Below, piece by piece: positions 36,394-45,309 of a stretch of DNA of 64,000 nt. This DNA comes from Streptomyces sp. SDr-06 (GTDB lineage Bacteria; Actinomycetota; Actinomycetes; Streptomycetales; Streptomycetaceae). Location: the NCBI RefSeq assembly GCF_003324565.1, contig NZ_QOLA01000002.1, positions 620,001-684,000 of the forward strand, read 5' to 3'. The position numbers and the translations under genes are program-made. The notes beneath the pieces are model-generated. The model ran no database searches and was not told the DNA's origin. It saw only the letters and a list, made by a program, of their open reading frames with translations. Positions within the stretch are counted from its first letter, which is position 1; each line of letters begins with the position of its first letter.

Positions 36394-37791
36394 ATGCACC
36401 CGCCGCCCCTCGCCGGAGGCACCGCAGGACCCGGGGCCCTGCGCCCCCTCCTCGACGTCGTCCTCGACGCCCTCACCCAAGGGGCGAAGACCCGCGGCGG
36501 CCCGCTGCCCGGCGGCGGCCCCCACACCGTCGCCCAGCGCGTCCACGACGCCGCCCACGACCTCCTCCCCACCCACGGCACCGGCGCCGAAGAAGCCCTC
36601 ACCACCCTCGTGAGCGCCCTCACCGAAGGCGCCGCCGACCCCGCCGAACCCCACTGCGCCGCCCACCTCCACACCCCGCCCCTCGCCCTCGCGGCCGCCG
36701 CCGACCTCGCCGCCAGCGCCCTCAACCCCTCCCTGGACTCCTGGGACCAGGCCCCCGCCGCCTCCGCCCTCGAAGCCCTCCTCACCCGCACCCTCGCCCA
36801 GGAGATCTGGCCCCGCGGCGACGCCCTCCTCACCACCGGCGGCACCGAGTCCAACCAGCTCGCCCTCCTCCTCGCCCGCGAACACCACGGCCCGCCCCGC
36901 ATCGTGTGCGGCGCCCACACCCACCACTCCATCCACCGCGCCGCCTGGCTCCTGGGCCTGCCCGAGCCCGTCGTCGTACCCGCTCCCACCGGCACCACCG
37001 ACCTCGCCGCCCTCCACGCCGCCCTCACCGGCCTCCACCACCACCACCCCCTCCTCGTCGTCGCCACCGCGGGCACCACCGACACCGGCGCCATCGACCC
37101 GCTCCCCGCCATCGCCGACCTGTGCGCCACCCACCACGCCGCACTCCACGTCGACGCCGCCTACGGCGGACCCCTCCTGTTCAGCGACCGCCACCGCCAC
37201 CAACTGAACGGCCTCGAACGCGCCGACACCGTCAGCCTCGACCTGCACAAACTCGGCTGGCAACCCGCCGCCGCAGGCCTGATCGCCGTCGCCGACCCCC
37301 ACCGCCTCGCCCCCCTCACCCACACCGCCGACTACCTCAACGCCGACGACGACACCGACGCCGGCCTGCCCGACCTGCTCGGCCGCTCCCTGCGCACCAC
37401 CCGCCGCCCCGACGCCCTCAAGATCGCCGTCACCCTGCGCGCCCTCGGCCGCACCGGCCTCGCCGACCTCGTCGACCGCGTCTGCGCCAGCGCCCGCCAC
37501 CTCGCCCAACTCATCGACCAGCACGACCAGTTGGAGCTCTACGAACAGCCCGCCATCTCCACCGTCCTCTTCCGCCCCCACCACGCCGACGACCACACCG
37601 TCGCCCACATCCGCCGCACCCTGCTCACCCACGGCACCGCCGTCCTCGGCAGGGCCCGCGCCGACGGCCGCCTCTGGCTCAAAGCAACCCTCCTCAACCC
37701 CCACCTCACCCCCCACGACCTGCACACCCTCATCGACACCACCCTCAGCGCCACCACCCCCCGCACCACCACGGAAGGCACCCCCCGATGA
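36394..37791 (+). CDS. desA: PLP-dependent group II decarboxylase, DesA-like
   Basis: This 465-residue fold-type I PLP decarboxylase binds PLP through the lysine in SLDLHKLGW; HVDAAYGGPLLF and TTGGTESNQLALL are also diagnostic. It lies in an ATGA-overlapping pair with an N-hydroxylase, which is the desA-desB order of desferrioxamine clusters, where lysine is decarboxylated to cadaverine. Ornithine, 2,4-diaminobutyrate or aromatic amino acids remain possible. GAAGGA precedes ATG 36394. I see no DmdR-type iron box upstream and no desC or desD downstream. Confidence 0.8.
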   Translation: MHPPPLAGGTAGPGALRPLLDVVLDALTQGAKTRGGPLPGGGPHTVAQRVHDAAHDLLPTHGTGAEEALTTLVSALTEGAADPAEPHCAAHLHTPPLALAAAADLAASALNPSLDSWDQAPAASALEALLTRTLAQEIWPRGDALLTTGGTESNQLALLLAREHHGPPRIVCGAHTHHSIHRAAWLLGLPEPVVVPAPTGTTDLAALHAALTGLHHHHPLLVVATAGTTDTGAIDPLPAIADLCATHHAALHVDAAYGGPLLFSDRHRHQLNGLERADTVSLDLHKLGWQPAAAGLIAVADPHRLAPLTHTADYLNADDDTDAGLPDLLGRSLRTTRRPDALKIAVTLRALGRTGLADLVDRVCASARHLAQLIDQHDQLELYEQPAISTVLFRPHHADDHTVAHIRRTLLTHGTAVLGRARADGRLWLKATLLNPHLTPHDLHTLIDTTLSATTPRTTTEGTPR

Positions 37792-39200
37792 CGCCCCAAC
37801 CCCCCACCACCGAAGACCAGCCCCACGACCTCGTCGGCATCGGCATCGGCCCCTTCAACCTCTCCCTGGCCGCCCTCGCCCACGGCGTACCCGGCGGACT
37901 CGACACCGCCTTCTACGAACAGCGCCCCGCCTTCCACTGGCACCCCGGCCTCCTCATCGAAGGCGCCACCCTCCAAGTCCCCTTCCTCGCCGATCTCGTC
38001 ACCCTCGCCGACCCCGCCAACCCCTGGACCTTCCTCAACTACCTCAAACACCGCGAACGGCTCTTCCCGTTCTACTTCGCCGAAAAATTCCACATCCAGC
38101 GCACCGAATACGACGCGTACTGCCGCTGGGTCAGCGAAAACCTCACCGACCTCCACTTCTCCCACCAGGTCGACGCCGTCCGCTGGAACCCCGAACGCGC
38201 CTTGTTCGAAATCGACTTCACCCACCTCGACACCCACGGCGAAGCCCAGGCACTCGGCCGCACCCACGCCCGCCACCTCGCCCTCGGCGTCGGCACCGAA
38301 CCCCACATCCCCGAACCCCTCAAACCCCTCGCCGAAGCCCCCACCGTCCCCGTCATCCACAGCGCCGACTACCTCGACCACCGCGAACGACTCCTCACCG
38401 CCGAACACATCACCGTCATCGGCTCAGGCCAGTCCGGCGCCGAAGTCTTCCTCGACCTCCTGCGCCACCGCCCCGCCGGCGCCGAGAAGATCACCTGGCT
38501 CGCCCGCACCGAAGCGTTCGCCCCCATGGAGTACTCCAAACTCGGCCTCGAACACTTCACCCCCGACTACACCCGCTACTTCCACGCCCTCGCCGAACCC
38601 GTACGCGACCAACTGCTGCCCCGCCAATGGCAGCTCCACAAAGGCATCGACGCCGACACCATGGCCGCCATCCACGACGAGCTCTACCGCCGCACCCAGC
38701 ACGGCGGCTGGCCCGACATCACCATGACCCCCGGCGTCACCGTCCGCACCGCGGGCCGCGTCGCCACCACCAAAGTCGAACTCCACCTCGAACACACCCA
38801 GCAAGGCGTACGCGAACGCCTCACCACCGACGCCGTCATCCTCGCCACCGGCTACCGCCAACGCCCCCTCGGCCCCCTGCTCGCCGGACTCGACCCCTAC
38901 ATGCGCTACGACAACGCCGAACGCCCCCGCGTCGACACCGACTTCAAACTCGTCCTCGACACCTCCGTCACCGGCCACGTCTACGTCCAGAACGCCGAAC
39001 AGCACACCCACGGCGTCGGCGCCCCCGACCTCGGCCTCGCCGCCTGGCGCAGCGCCACCATCCTCAACTCCCTCACCGGCAAAGAGCCCTACCCCCTGCC
39101 CACCCGCACCGCCTTCACCACCTTCGGCCTCACCAAAACGAACCAGGCCCGCCCGGCACAACAGCCAGGGGGCCTGGTACCGCTCATCGAACAGCGGTGA
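37788..39200 (+). CDS. desB: FAD/NADPH-dependent amine N-hydroxylase, DesB-like
   Basis: This 470-residue flavoprotein belongs to the lysine/ornithine N-monooxygenase family. It has the FAD motif GIGIGPFNLSLAAL, the NADPH motif VIGSGQSGAEVFLDLL and the ATGYR segment (VILATGYRQRPL). It should N-hydroxylate a terminal amine, probably the diamine made by the upstream decarboxylase. ATG 37788 overlaps the desA stop. The next gene is convergent, so the siderophore-completing acyltransferase and synthetase must be elsewhere, or the product is not a desferrioxamine. Confidence 0.85.
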   Translation: MTPQPPTTEDQPHDLVGIGIGPFNLSLAALAHGVPGGLDTAFYEQRPAFHWHPGLLIEGATLQVPFLADLVTLADPANPWTFLNYLKHRERLFPFYFAEKFHIQRTEYDAYCRWVSENLTDLHFSHQVDAVRWNPERALFEIDFTHLDTHGEAQALGRTHARHLALGVGTEPHIPEPLKPLAEAPTVPVIHSADYLDHRERLLTAEHITVIGSGQSGAEVFLDLLRHRPAGAEKITWLARTEAFAPMEYSKLGLEHFTPDYTRYFHALAEPVRDQLLPRQWQLHKGIDADTMAAIHDELYRRTQHGGWPDITMTPGVTVRTAGRVATTKVELHLEHTQQGVRERLTTDAVILATGYRQRPLGPLLAGLDPYMRYDNAERPRVDTDFKLVLDTSVTGHVYVQNAEQHTHGVGAPDLGLAAWRSATILNSLTGKEPYPLPTRTAFTTFGLTKTNQARPAQQPGGLVPLIEQR

Positions 39201-39219
39201 CGCACCACGAAGGAACGGC

Positions 39220-41040
39220 TCAGAACACGGGCACACCGTTCTGCGTCAGCTTCCAGTCCACCGAAGCGAACTCCGCCGGATCGATGACACCCTTCGCCTT
39301 CACCCACGCGATCATCGTGTTACGGATCTCGTCGGAGTTCGCCCACAGCTGCTTGGCGGTCGCCACCCCCGGGAAATTGCCGCCGCCATTGGCCCGGTAG
39401 TTGTTCACCGCCAGCACGAACTGCGCCGCGTCATCCAGCGGCTTGCCACCGAACATCACCTTCGACACCCGCGAACCCGCCGGCTTCGCGATGTCCACCT
39501 CGTACGAAACCCCGCTCACCACGTCGTAGTTGTAGTCCGGCGTGTTGTTCGCGTTGGTGATCTTCGCCGGGTCCACCGCACCCGTCGTCTGCACGTAGTA
39601 GTTCGCCGAGAACTCCAGGTACGCCTTCACCTGGGCGCCCGTCAGAAGCCGCGCCTCCAGCGTGTTCTCGTACACATACAGCCCCGCCACGTCCCTGATC
39701 GTCACCTGCCCCGCCGGTATCACCGCCGAGCGCGAGAAACAGGCAGCCTGCGACAGCACCGGCAACGACGCGTACGCCGTCGAAGCGAGCGCGTTCTTCA
39801 CCGTCTCCGCCTGAATGTGATTGATCAAGTCAATGATCGGCACATCCTTGAATGGCGCCTCCGTCGACCGCATCTCCGCCTTGTTCGTGCCCACCACCTG
39901 GTTCACATACGCCACGACCTTGGCATGCTCCGCCTTCACCAGACGCGACACCACCGGATCCTCCGCCACGGCGTTCGCGTTGCGCACACTCGCCGTCACC
40001 GACGTCACATGCCAGCGGCCCTTCGAGAACTCCAGCGCGAAGTCGAAGACACTCAGCCGCATCCCCCACATGTACGGCTCCGACAGCACCACCGGCTTGC
40101 CGGTCTCCTTGTTCACCACCGTCCTCGACGCCACCTCCTTGTGGGTGTGACCCACCAGAATCGCGTCGATACCCGGCACCTGCTCCGCCACCAACGACGA
40201 CGCGTTCTCCGGATACGGCAACGCGTCCCCGTACGACGTGGACCCGTCGAGCCCCGAATGATCCGTACAGATCACCACGTCACAACCCAGCGCCCGCAAC
40301 TTCGGCACATAGATCTTCGCCTGCTCCACCAGACCCGGGAACGTCATCCTGCCCTGCACGTTCGCCTTGTCCCAGATCGCGATCCCCGGATTCGTCAGAC
40401 CGAGGATCCCCACCTTCACATCCGGCCCGTGCGGCACCCGCAGTCGGCGCACCGTGTACGGAGGAAACGCCGGCTTCAACGTCTTCGCGTCCAGCGCGTT
40501 CGCACCCAGCAGCGGGAAGTCCAACTGCTCCTGGAACGCCCGCAGCGTCGGAATCCCGTAGTTGAACTCGTGATTGCCCAGCGCCGCCGCGTCATACCGC
40601 ATGTGGTTCATCGCCAGCGCCATCGGATGCTTCGGACCCCGCTTGCCGGCCGAACCCGTGATCGGCTCCACCCGCGCGTAGTAGTACGACAGCTGCGTGC
40701 CCTGAATGATGTCACCCGCGTCGATCAACAGCGTGTTGTGACGGCCCTTCTCCTTGCGGACCTGATCCACCAACGTCGAGATCTTCGCCAGACCCACGTC
40801 GTTGTGCGCCGCGTCGTCGTACTCCTTGTCCGTGAAGTAGTCCCAGTTGAAGACGTGGCCGTGCAGATCCGTCGTACCCATCACAGAGAACGCGTACCGC
40901 TTCGGCGGACGTCCGTGCCCGTGCTCCCCACCCAGGTCCCGGGTCTCGGCCTCGGCGGGCAGCGCCGTACCCCCGGCGACGGCGACAGCGGCCCCCGCGG
41001 CGGCCGTAGTGCCCAGGAACGTCCTGCGGTTCAGCGGCAT
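39220..41040 (-). CDS. Tat-exported 5'-nucleotidase / 2',3'-cyclic phosphodiesterase
   Basis: This 606-residue protein begins with a twin-arginine signal (NRRTFLG, Ala-rich run, ALPAEA). The metallophosphatase domain has TTDLHGH, DAGDIIQGT, ALGNHEFNYG, CTDHSGLDG and LVGHTHKE; the C-terminal nucleotide-binding domain ends near NNYRANGGGNFPG. Members hydrolyse extracellular nucleotides or cyclic nucleotides to recover phosphate and nucleosides. A pair of direct repeats and a small hairpin lie upstream of its start. Confidence 0.92.
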   Translation of the reverse strand: MPLNRRTFLGTTAAAGAAVAVAGGTALPAEAETRDLGGEHGHGRPPKRYAFSVMGTTDLHGHVFNWDYFTDKEYDDAAHNDVGLAKISTLVDQVRKEKGRHNTLLIDAGDIIQGTQLSYYYARVEPITGSAGKRGPKHPMALAMNHMRYDAAALGNHEFNYGIPTLRAFQEQLDFPLLGANALDAKTLKPAFPPYTVRRLRVPHGPDVKVGILGLTNPGIAIWDKANVQGRMTFPGLVEQAKIYVPKLRALGCDVVICTDHSGLDGSTSYGDALPYPENASSLVAEQVPGIDAILVGHTHKEVASRTVVNKETGKPVVLSEPYMWGMRLSVFDFALEFSKGRWHVTSVTASVRNANAVAEDPVVSRLVKAEHAKVVAYVNQVVGTNKAEMRSTEAPFKDVPIIDLINHIQAETVKNALASTAYASLPVLSQAACFSRSAVIPAGQVTIRDVAGLYVYENTLEARLLTGAQVKAYLEFSANYYVQTTGAVDPAKITNANNTPDYNYDVVSGVSYEVDIAKPAGSRVSKVMFGGKPLDDAAQFVLAVNNYRANGGGNFPGVATAKQLWANSDEIRNTMIAWVKAKGVIDPAEFASVDWKLTQNGVPVF

Positions 41041-41062
41041 GGTCTCTCCCTGAAGTCATGTG

Positions 41063-41101
41063 ACGCGCGTAGAAGTTGCCCCAGACGGCAACGCGCGTAG
41101 A
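41063..41101. promoter_or_regulatory. direct repeats and hairpin upstream of the nucleotidase
   Basis: ACGCGCGTAGA occurs twice (41063-41073 and 41091-41101), 28 bp apart. Between and partly overlapping them, GTTGCC (41075-41080) pairs with GGCAAC (41087-41092). The site is 23 bp upstream of the nucleotidase ATG. It does not look like a PHO box. Confidence 0.45.
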
Positions 41102-41199
41102 CGCACGGATTCTGGCGCACACACAACCACCCGCAACACCCCCCGCAGGTTTCGATCTGATGACCAGCACCTGACACAACCCGATGCCACAGTGAAACC

Positions 41200-41895
41200 A
41201 TGACCCCGACCCAGCCCTACGGCACCCCCGAACACCCCCGCCTCGCCGTCACCGGCGAAGCCCACCTCGACACCGACCCCGAAATCGCCCGCATCGCCAT
41301 CACCATCACCACCCGCGGCCCCGACCGCCACACCACCCTCGACGACCTCACCCGCCGCAACACCCACAGCCTCAACCTCATCAAAAGCTACGGCGACACC
41401 ATCGAAAAACTCGAAACCAGCGCCCTCACCCTCACCCCCGAACTCATCAAACACGGCCGCACCGACCGCATCCGCACCCACCACGGCACCGTCCACATCA
41501 CCACCGAACTCAACGACTTCACCACCCTCGGCGAACTCACCACCCGCCTCGCCGACCTCGAACACACCCGCATCGACGGCCCCTGGTGGAGCCTGCGCCC
41601 CACCTCACCCGCCCACGCCGAAGTACGCCGCCAAGCCGTGCACCAAGCCGTCGCACGCGCCCACGAATACGCCCACGCCCTCGGCACCACCCTCTCCGCA
41701 CTCCTCGAACTCTCCGACCCCGGCGCCGACCACCCCACCCCCACCTACGGACAACCCACCGGCGCCGGCATGGCCTTCCGCGCCGCCGCCCCCGGCACCC
41801 CCGAACCCACCCCCACCCTCGACCTCCAACCCCAACGCCAAACCATCCACGCCCGCGTCAACGCCCGCTTCACCATGCACCCACCAACCCTGTAA
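41200..41895 (+). CDS. SIMPL-domain (DUF541) protein
   Basis: This 231-residue protein begins PRLAVTGEAHLDTDPEIARI and contains the helical QAVARAHEYAHALGTTLSALLEL, both typical of SIMPL/DUF541 (BP26-like) proteins. These oligomerise and often sit at the envelope, but here no signal peptide is visible, so it is probably cytoplasmic. The function is unknown. It is divergent from the nucleotidase and precedes pyruvate kinase by 156 bp. Confidence 0.82.
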   Translation: MTPTQPYGTPEHPRLAVTGEAHLDTDPEIARIAITITTRGPDRHTTLDDLTRRNTHSLNLIKSYGDTIEKLETSALTLTPELIKHGRTDRIRTHHGTVHITTELNDFTTLGELTTRLADLEHTRIDGPWWSLRPTSPAHAEVRRQAVHQAVARAHEYAHALGTTLSALLELSDPGADHPTPTYGQPTGAGMAFRAAAPGTPEPTPTLDLQPQRQTIHARVNARFTMHPPTL

Positions 41896-42039
41896 CACCC
41901 CGTAGCGCCACCCCGCGCCGGGCGCCCCGAAATGCTCATCGGAGCGCCCCGGCGCACAATTCAACACTTGTCAACCACCCTTCACCCAAAGGTTGTTGAG
42001 CAGTAACCCGCACCCAAATCCCTACCCACCGGTAAGCCC

Positions 42040-42051
42040 TAGGCTCGAACC
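42040..42051 (+). promoter_or_regulatory. -10 element of a probably leaderless pyk promoter
   Basis: TAGGCT (42040-42045) lies six bases before ATG 42052, the spacing at which transcription would begin at the ATG itself. No ribosome site is present. The -35 region is not convincing. Confidence 0.5.
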
Positions 42052-43488
42052 ATGCGCCGAGCCAAAATCGTCTGCACCCTAGGGCCCGCCACCACCACAT
42101 ACGACCAGATCAAAACCCTGGTCGAAGCCGGAATGGACGTCGCCCGCCTCAACCTCAGCCACGGCACCTACGCCGAACACGAAGAGCGCTACCGACACGT
42201 CCGCAAAGCCTCCGACGAAACCGGCCACAACGTCGGCATCCTCGCCGACCTTCAAGGCCCGAAGATCCGCCTCGGACACTTCGCCGAAGGCCCCGTACTC
42301 CTTGAACGCGGCGACGAATTCACCATCACCACCGAACCCGACACCCACGGCAACCGCCACCTCTGCGGCACCACCTACCCCGGCCTCGCCGCCGACGTCA
42401 CCACCGGCGAACGCATCCTCGTCGACGACGGCAAAGTCGCCCTCCAAGTCACCCGCGTCGACGGACCCCACGTCCACACCCTCGTCATCGAAGGCGGCAT
42501 GGTCTCCGACCACAAAGGCCTCAACCTCCCCGGAGTCGCCGTCTCCGTCCCCGCCCTCTCCGACAAGGACCAGGACGACCTCCGCTGGGCCCTGCGCACC
42601 GGAGCCGACATCATCGCCCTCTCCTTCGTCCGCAGCGGACGCGACATCCAAGACGTCCACCGCATCATGGACGAAGAAGGCCGCCACCTCCCCGTCATCG
42701 CCAAAATCGAAAAACCCCAAGCCGTCGACAACATCGACGACATCGTCGCCGCCTTCGACGGCATCATGGTCGCCCGCGGCGACCTCGGCGTCGAAATGCC
42801 CCTCGAACAAGTCCCCATCGTCCAAAAGCGAGCCATCAAACTCGCCAAGCGCAACGCCAAACCCGTCATCGTCGCCACCCAAATGCTCGACTCGATGATC
42901 GACAACTCCCGCCCCACCAGGGCCGAAGCAAGCGACGTCGCCAACGCCGTCATCGACGGCACCGACGCCGTCATGCTCTCCGGCGAAACCAGCATCGGCA
43001 AACACCCCATCGAAACCGTCAAGACGATGAGCCGCATCGTCGAAGCGGCGGAAGAAGACGTCCTGGCCAAGGGGTTGCCGCCCCTGACCGAACGCAACAA
43101 GCCCCGCACCCAAGGCGGCGCTGTCGCCCGAGCCGCCGCCGAAATGGGCGACTTCCTCGGCGCGAAATTCCTCGTCGCCTTCACCCAGTCCGGCGACACG
43201 GTCAAGCGGCTGTCCCGCTACCGCTCCCCGATCCCCCTCCTCGCCTTCACCCCCGTACCGGCCACCCGCTCCCAGCTCAACCTCACCTGGGGCGTCGAAA
43301 CCTTCCTCGGCCCCCACGTCGAATCCACCGACGAGATGGTGGCCCAGGTCGACGAAATGCTGCTGAAGGTCGGCCGCTGTCAGAAGGGCGACGTGGTCGT
43401 CATCACGGCGGGCTCCCCACCGGGCGTCCCCGGCTCCACGAACCTGGTCCGCGTCCACCACATCGGCGAGGACGACAGCCCCAAGTAA
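42052..43488 (+). CDS. pyk: pyruvate kinase
   Basis: This 478-residue glycolytic enzyme transfers phosphate from phosphoenolpyruvate to ADP. Diagnostic parts are AKIVCTLGPAT, LNLSHGTYAEH, GLNLPG, IAKIEKPQAVDNID, ARGDLGVEMPLEQVP and ATQMLDSMIDN. The length is normal and the tetramer domains are complete. The message appears leaderless. The two ends of the gene differ in composition: strong C excess fades in the last 150 bp, close to a base-composition flip. Confidence 0.97.
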   Translation: MRRAKIVCTLGPATTTYDQIKTLVEAGMDVARLNLSHGTYAEHEERYRHVRKASDETGHNVGILADLQGPKIRLGHFAEGPVLLERGDEFTITTEPDTHGNRHLCGTTYPGLAADVTTGERILVDDGKVALQVTRVDGPHVHTLVIEGGMVSDHKGLNLPGVAVSVPALSDKDQDDLRWALRTGADIIALSFVRSGRDIQDVHRIMDEEGRHLPVIAKIEKPQAVDNIDDIVAAFDGIMVARGDLGVEMPLEQVPIVQKRAIKLAKRNAKPVIVATQMLDSMIDNSRPTRAEASDVANAVIDGTDAVMLSGETSIGKHPIETVKTMSRIVEAAEEDVLAKGLPPLTERNKPRTQGGAVARAAAEMGDFLGAKFLVAFTQSGDTVKRLSRYRSPIPLLAFTPVPATRSQLNLTWGVETFLGPHVESTDEMVAQVDEMLLKVGRCQKGDVVVITAGSPPGVPGSTNLVRVHHIGEDDSPK

Positions 43489-43540
43489 CCCTGGACCCCG
43501 GCCCCTTGCCCCACCCCACGCAGGGGGCCCCGCGGTCTCC

Positions 43541-44320
43541 TCAGTACTTGGGGCCTATGTGCTGGTCCATGAGCTCTACTGAGTGCCGCTTCGCGACGGA
43601 TATGTTGTACGGCTTTCCGTGCCGGGTGCAGTGCTTCCACTCGACCCCCAGCCGGTCGAGCGTGTCGGTGTAGAGCTGTCGGATGTCGTCCGAGACATTG
43701 GTGAACCAGTAGCGCGGGTACTCGTAACGCTTCTTCTCGCCGCCGACGATGCGGGTGGTCCAGTTGTTGGCGCGGCAGCCGTCGGAGTGGATGAGCCCTC
43801 GGAGGAAGTCCCAGGGATGGGCGTCGACGATGTCCTGCTGCCAGGGTTCGAGCGCGATGCGCCGCTCGTGCTTCTTGCCGGGTCCGTGCTGGGGGAACAT
43901 GCAAGTCCAGTGCTGCGTGAAGGACTTGACCTCCACGCACCCTTGCCGCGGCCTCCTGTTCGTGCGGGGCAACGGCATGACTGACCGCATTGCCTGTTCG
44001 GCAGCATCGATCAAGCCGGTCTGGGCGGCGTTGCAGAAGACGGACAGGTGGTGCTGCTTGGGCTTCGAAATGATGTGCCCGTCACCCAGGTAGAGGCCCA
44101 GCAAGTAGGCGTACGCCACACGATCGAAATCCCGGCCCGTGCATCTGGGGCAGTCGGTGGGATGCTCGTACGTTTCGCCCTGCCGTCGGCGGTCCTCGTG
44201 GCGCCACCAGCCGACTGTGCCCAGAGGCACATCGAGCCGCCTTGCCACGTCCGCGTTCTTCGTCCCGCCGCGCAGCAGCGTGAGCGCCTGTTGTCGCACC
44301 TCTGTGCCGTGAAAGTTCAT
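43541..44320 (-). CDS. free-standing double-motif LAGLIDADG endonuclease-like protein
   Basis: This 259-residue protein starts with a helix-turn-helix (RGGTKNADVARRLDVPLGTV, about 18-37) and a CPRC pair, then carries two LAGLIDADG-type helices 100 residues apart: LLGLYLGDGH (Asp80) and LRGLIHSDGC (Asp180). Two motifs in one chain are the form of monomeric homing endonucleases. It is not inside an intron or intein. ATG 44320 follows AGGG. It lies just downstream of tRNA-Leu and its terminator, and its balanced codon use differs from the skewed genes on both sides, which suggests transfer. Confidence 0.78.
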   Translation of the reverse strand: MNFHGTEVRQQALTLLRGGTKNADVARRLDVPLGTVGWWRHEDRRRQGETYEHPTDCPRCTGRDFDRVAYAYLLGLYLGDGHIISKPKQHHLSVFCNAAQTGLIDAAEQAMRSVMPLPRTNRRPRQGCVEVKSFTQHWTCMFPQHGPGKKHERRIALEPWQQDIVDAHPWDFLRGLIHSDGCRANNWTTRIVGGEKKRYEYPRYWFTNVSDDIRQLYTDTLDRLGVEWKHCTRHGKPYNISVAKRHSVELMDQHIGPKY

Positions 44321-44361
44321 GCGACAACCCTGCGTGACGGGCCGTCGCTCCACGTAGCAGA

Positions 44362-44395
44362 AAGCGGAGGTTCACGCGAACGTGAACCTCCGCTT
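44362..44395 (-). terminator. terminator of the tRNA-Leu gene
   Basis: A perfect 15-bp stem (44362-44376 with 44381-44395) closes a CGAA tetraloop nine bases after the tRNA 3' end; TTTCTG follows on the minus strand. Confidence 0.85.
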
Positions 44396-44403
44396 ACGGA
44401 GAG

Positions 44404-44486
44404 TGCCGGGTGCGGGATTCGAACCCGCATGCCCTTTCGGACAGATGTGTTTGAGACATCCGCGTATGCCGTTCCGCCAACCCGGC
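44404..44486 (-). tRNA. tRNA-Leu, anticodon CAA
   Basis: The 83-nt RNA folds with acceptor stem GCCGGGT/ACCCGGC and discriminator A, T-loop GGGTTCGAATCCC and anticodon loop CTCAAAC, giving anticodon CAA (44451-44453 on the plus strand) for UUG. A long variable arm (TGTCCGAAAGGGCA) confirms a class II leucine tRNA. CCA is not encoded. It is not bldA, whose anticodon is UAA. Confidence 0.96.
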
Positions 44487-44581
44487 AAGGCTGCTGGTGG
44501 GAGTGTACCCGTTAACCCGCTGCGGCAGCAGCTAGGTACCCTGCAGGGGAGCAGTATCTGCCCCGCACCGAGGAGCCCCCC

Positions 44582-45238
44582 GTGACCGCCCCCGAGTCGC
44601 CCCAGCCCATCGCAGACGACGACGATGCGACGCACGTCCCCCCGCTGACGACCCGCGTCGTCATCGCCGAGGACGAGGCCCTCATCCGGCTCGACCTCAA
44701 AGAGATGCTCGAAGAAGAGGGCTACGCGGTCGTGGGTGAGGCCGGTGACGGGCAGAAGGCCGTCGAGCTCGCCCGGGAGCACCAGCCGGACCTCGTGATC
44801 CTGGATGTGAAGATGCCCGTCCTGGACGGGATCTCCGCCGCCGAGTTGATCGCGAAGGAGTCGATCGCCCCGGTGCTGATGCTGACGGCGTTCAGCCAGC
44901 GGGATCTGGTGGAGCGGGCGCGGGATGCCGGTGCGATGGCGTATCTGGTGAAGCCGTTCTCGAAGAGTGATGTGGTGCCGGCGATCGAGATGGCGGTGTC
45001 GCGGTTCACGGAGTTGAAGGCGCTGGAGCAGGAGGTCGCGGACCTTTCGCAGCGTTTGGAGACGCGGAAGTTGGTGGATCGGGCGAAGTCGGTGTTGCAG
45101 ACGCAGTACGGGTTGTCGGAGCCGGCAGCGTTCCGGTGGATTCAGAAGACGTCGATGGATCGGCGGATGTCGATGCAGCAGGTGGCCGAGGCGGTTATTG
45201 AGGACGCGGAGGAGAAGAAGGCGGCGAAGGGGCAGTAG
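44582..45238 (+). CDS. pdtaR: ANTAR-domain response regulator (PdtaR-like)
   Basis: This 218-residue protein has a receiver domain (VVIAEDEALIRLDL, Asp75 in VILDVKMPVLDG, Lys in LVKPFSK) and a C-terminal ANTAR RNA-binding domain (LETRKLVDRAKSVLQ to AAFRWIQKTSMDRRMSMQQVAEAVI). Phosphorylation lets ANTAR proteins bind paired hexaloop hairpins and prevent transcription termination. It corresponds to PdtaR of mycobacteria; its kinase would be encoded elsewhere. GTG 44582 follows GAGGAG. Confidence 0.93.
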   Translation: MTAPESPQPIADDDDATHVPPLTTRVVIAEDEALIRLDLKEMLEEEGYAVVGEAGDGQKAVELAREHQPDLVILDVKMPVLDGISAAELIAKESIAPVLMLTAFSQRDLVERARDAGAMAYLVKPFSKSDVVPAIEMAVSRFTELKALEQEVADLSQRLETRKLVDRAKSVLQTQYGLSEPAAFRWIQKTSMDRRMSMQQVAEAVIEDAEEKKAAKGQ

Positions 45239-45253
45239 CCTCCGGGTACCAGA

Positions 45254-45294
45254 AAGAGTGGCCCGCATCCGAATCCTGGATGCGGGCCACTCTT
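45254..45294. terminator. bidirectional terminator between pdtaR and livF
   Basis: AAGAGTGGCCCGCATCC (45254-45270) pairs exactly with GGATGCGGGCCACTCTT (45278-45294) around a seven-base loop. Confidence 0.88.
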
Positions 45295-45309
45295 GTACGT
45301 ACTCAGTGC

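Noticed and set aside
33715..37725. A 1,336-codon open frame on the minus strand opposite pepN and desA
   Set aside because: It is a by-product of extreme C-ending codon choice in the plus-strand genes; its product is Val/Gly/Glu repeats without domains, and it crosses two well-supported genes.
43541..44320. A transposase or complete insertion sequence
   Set aside because: No terminal inverted repeats or target duplications flank it, and the paired LAGLIDADG motifs point to another family.
44404..44486. bldA itself
   Set aside because: The anticodon reads CAA, not UAA, so this leucine tRNA does not decode UUA.
44000..45000. A chromosomal replication origin at the composition flip
   Set aside because: I see no cluster of DnaA boxes and no dnaA, dnaN or gyrase genes; pyk and liv genes are normally far from oriC.
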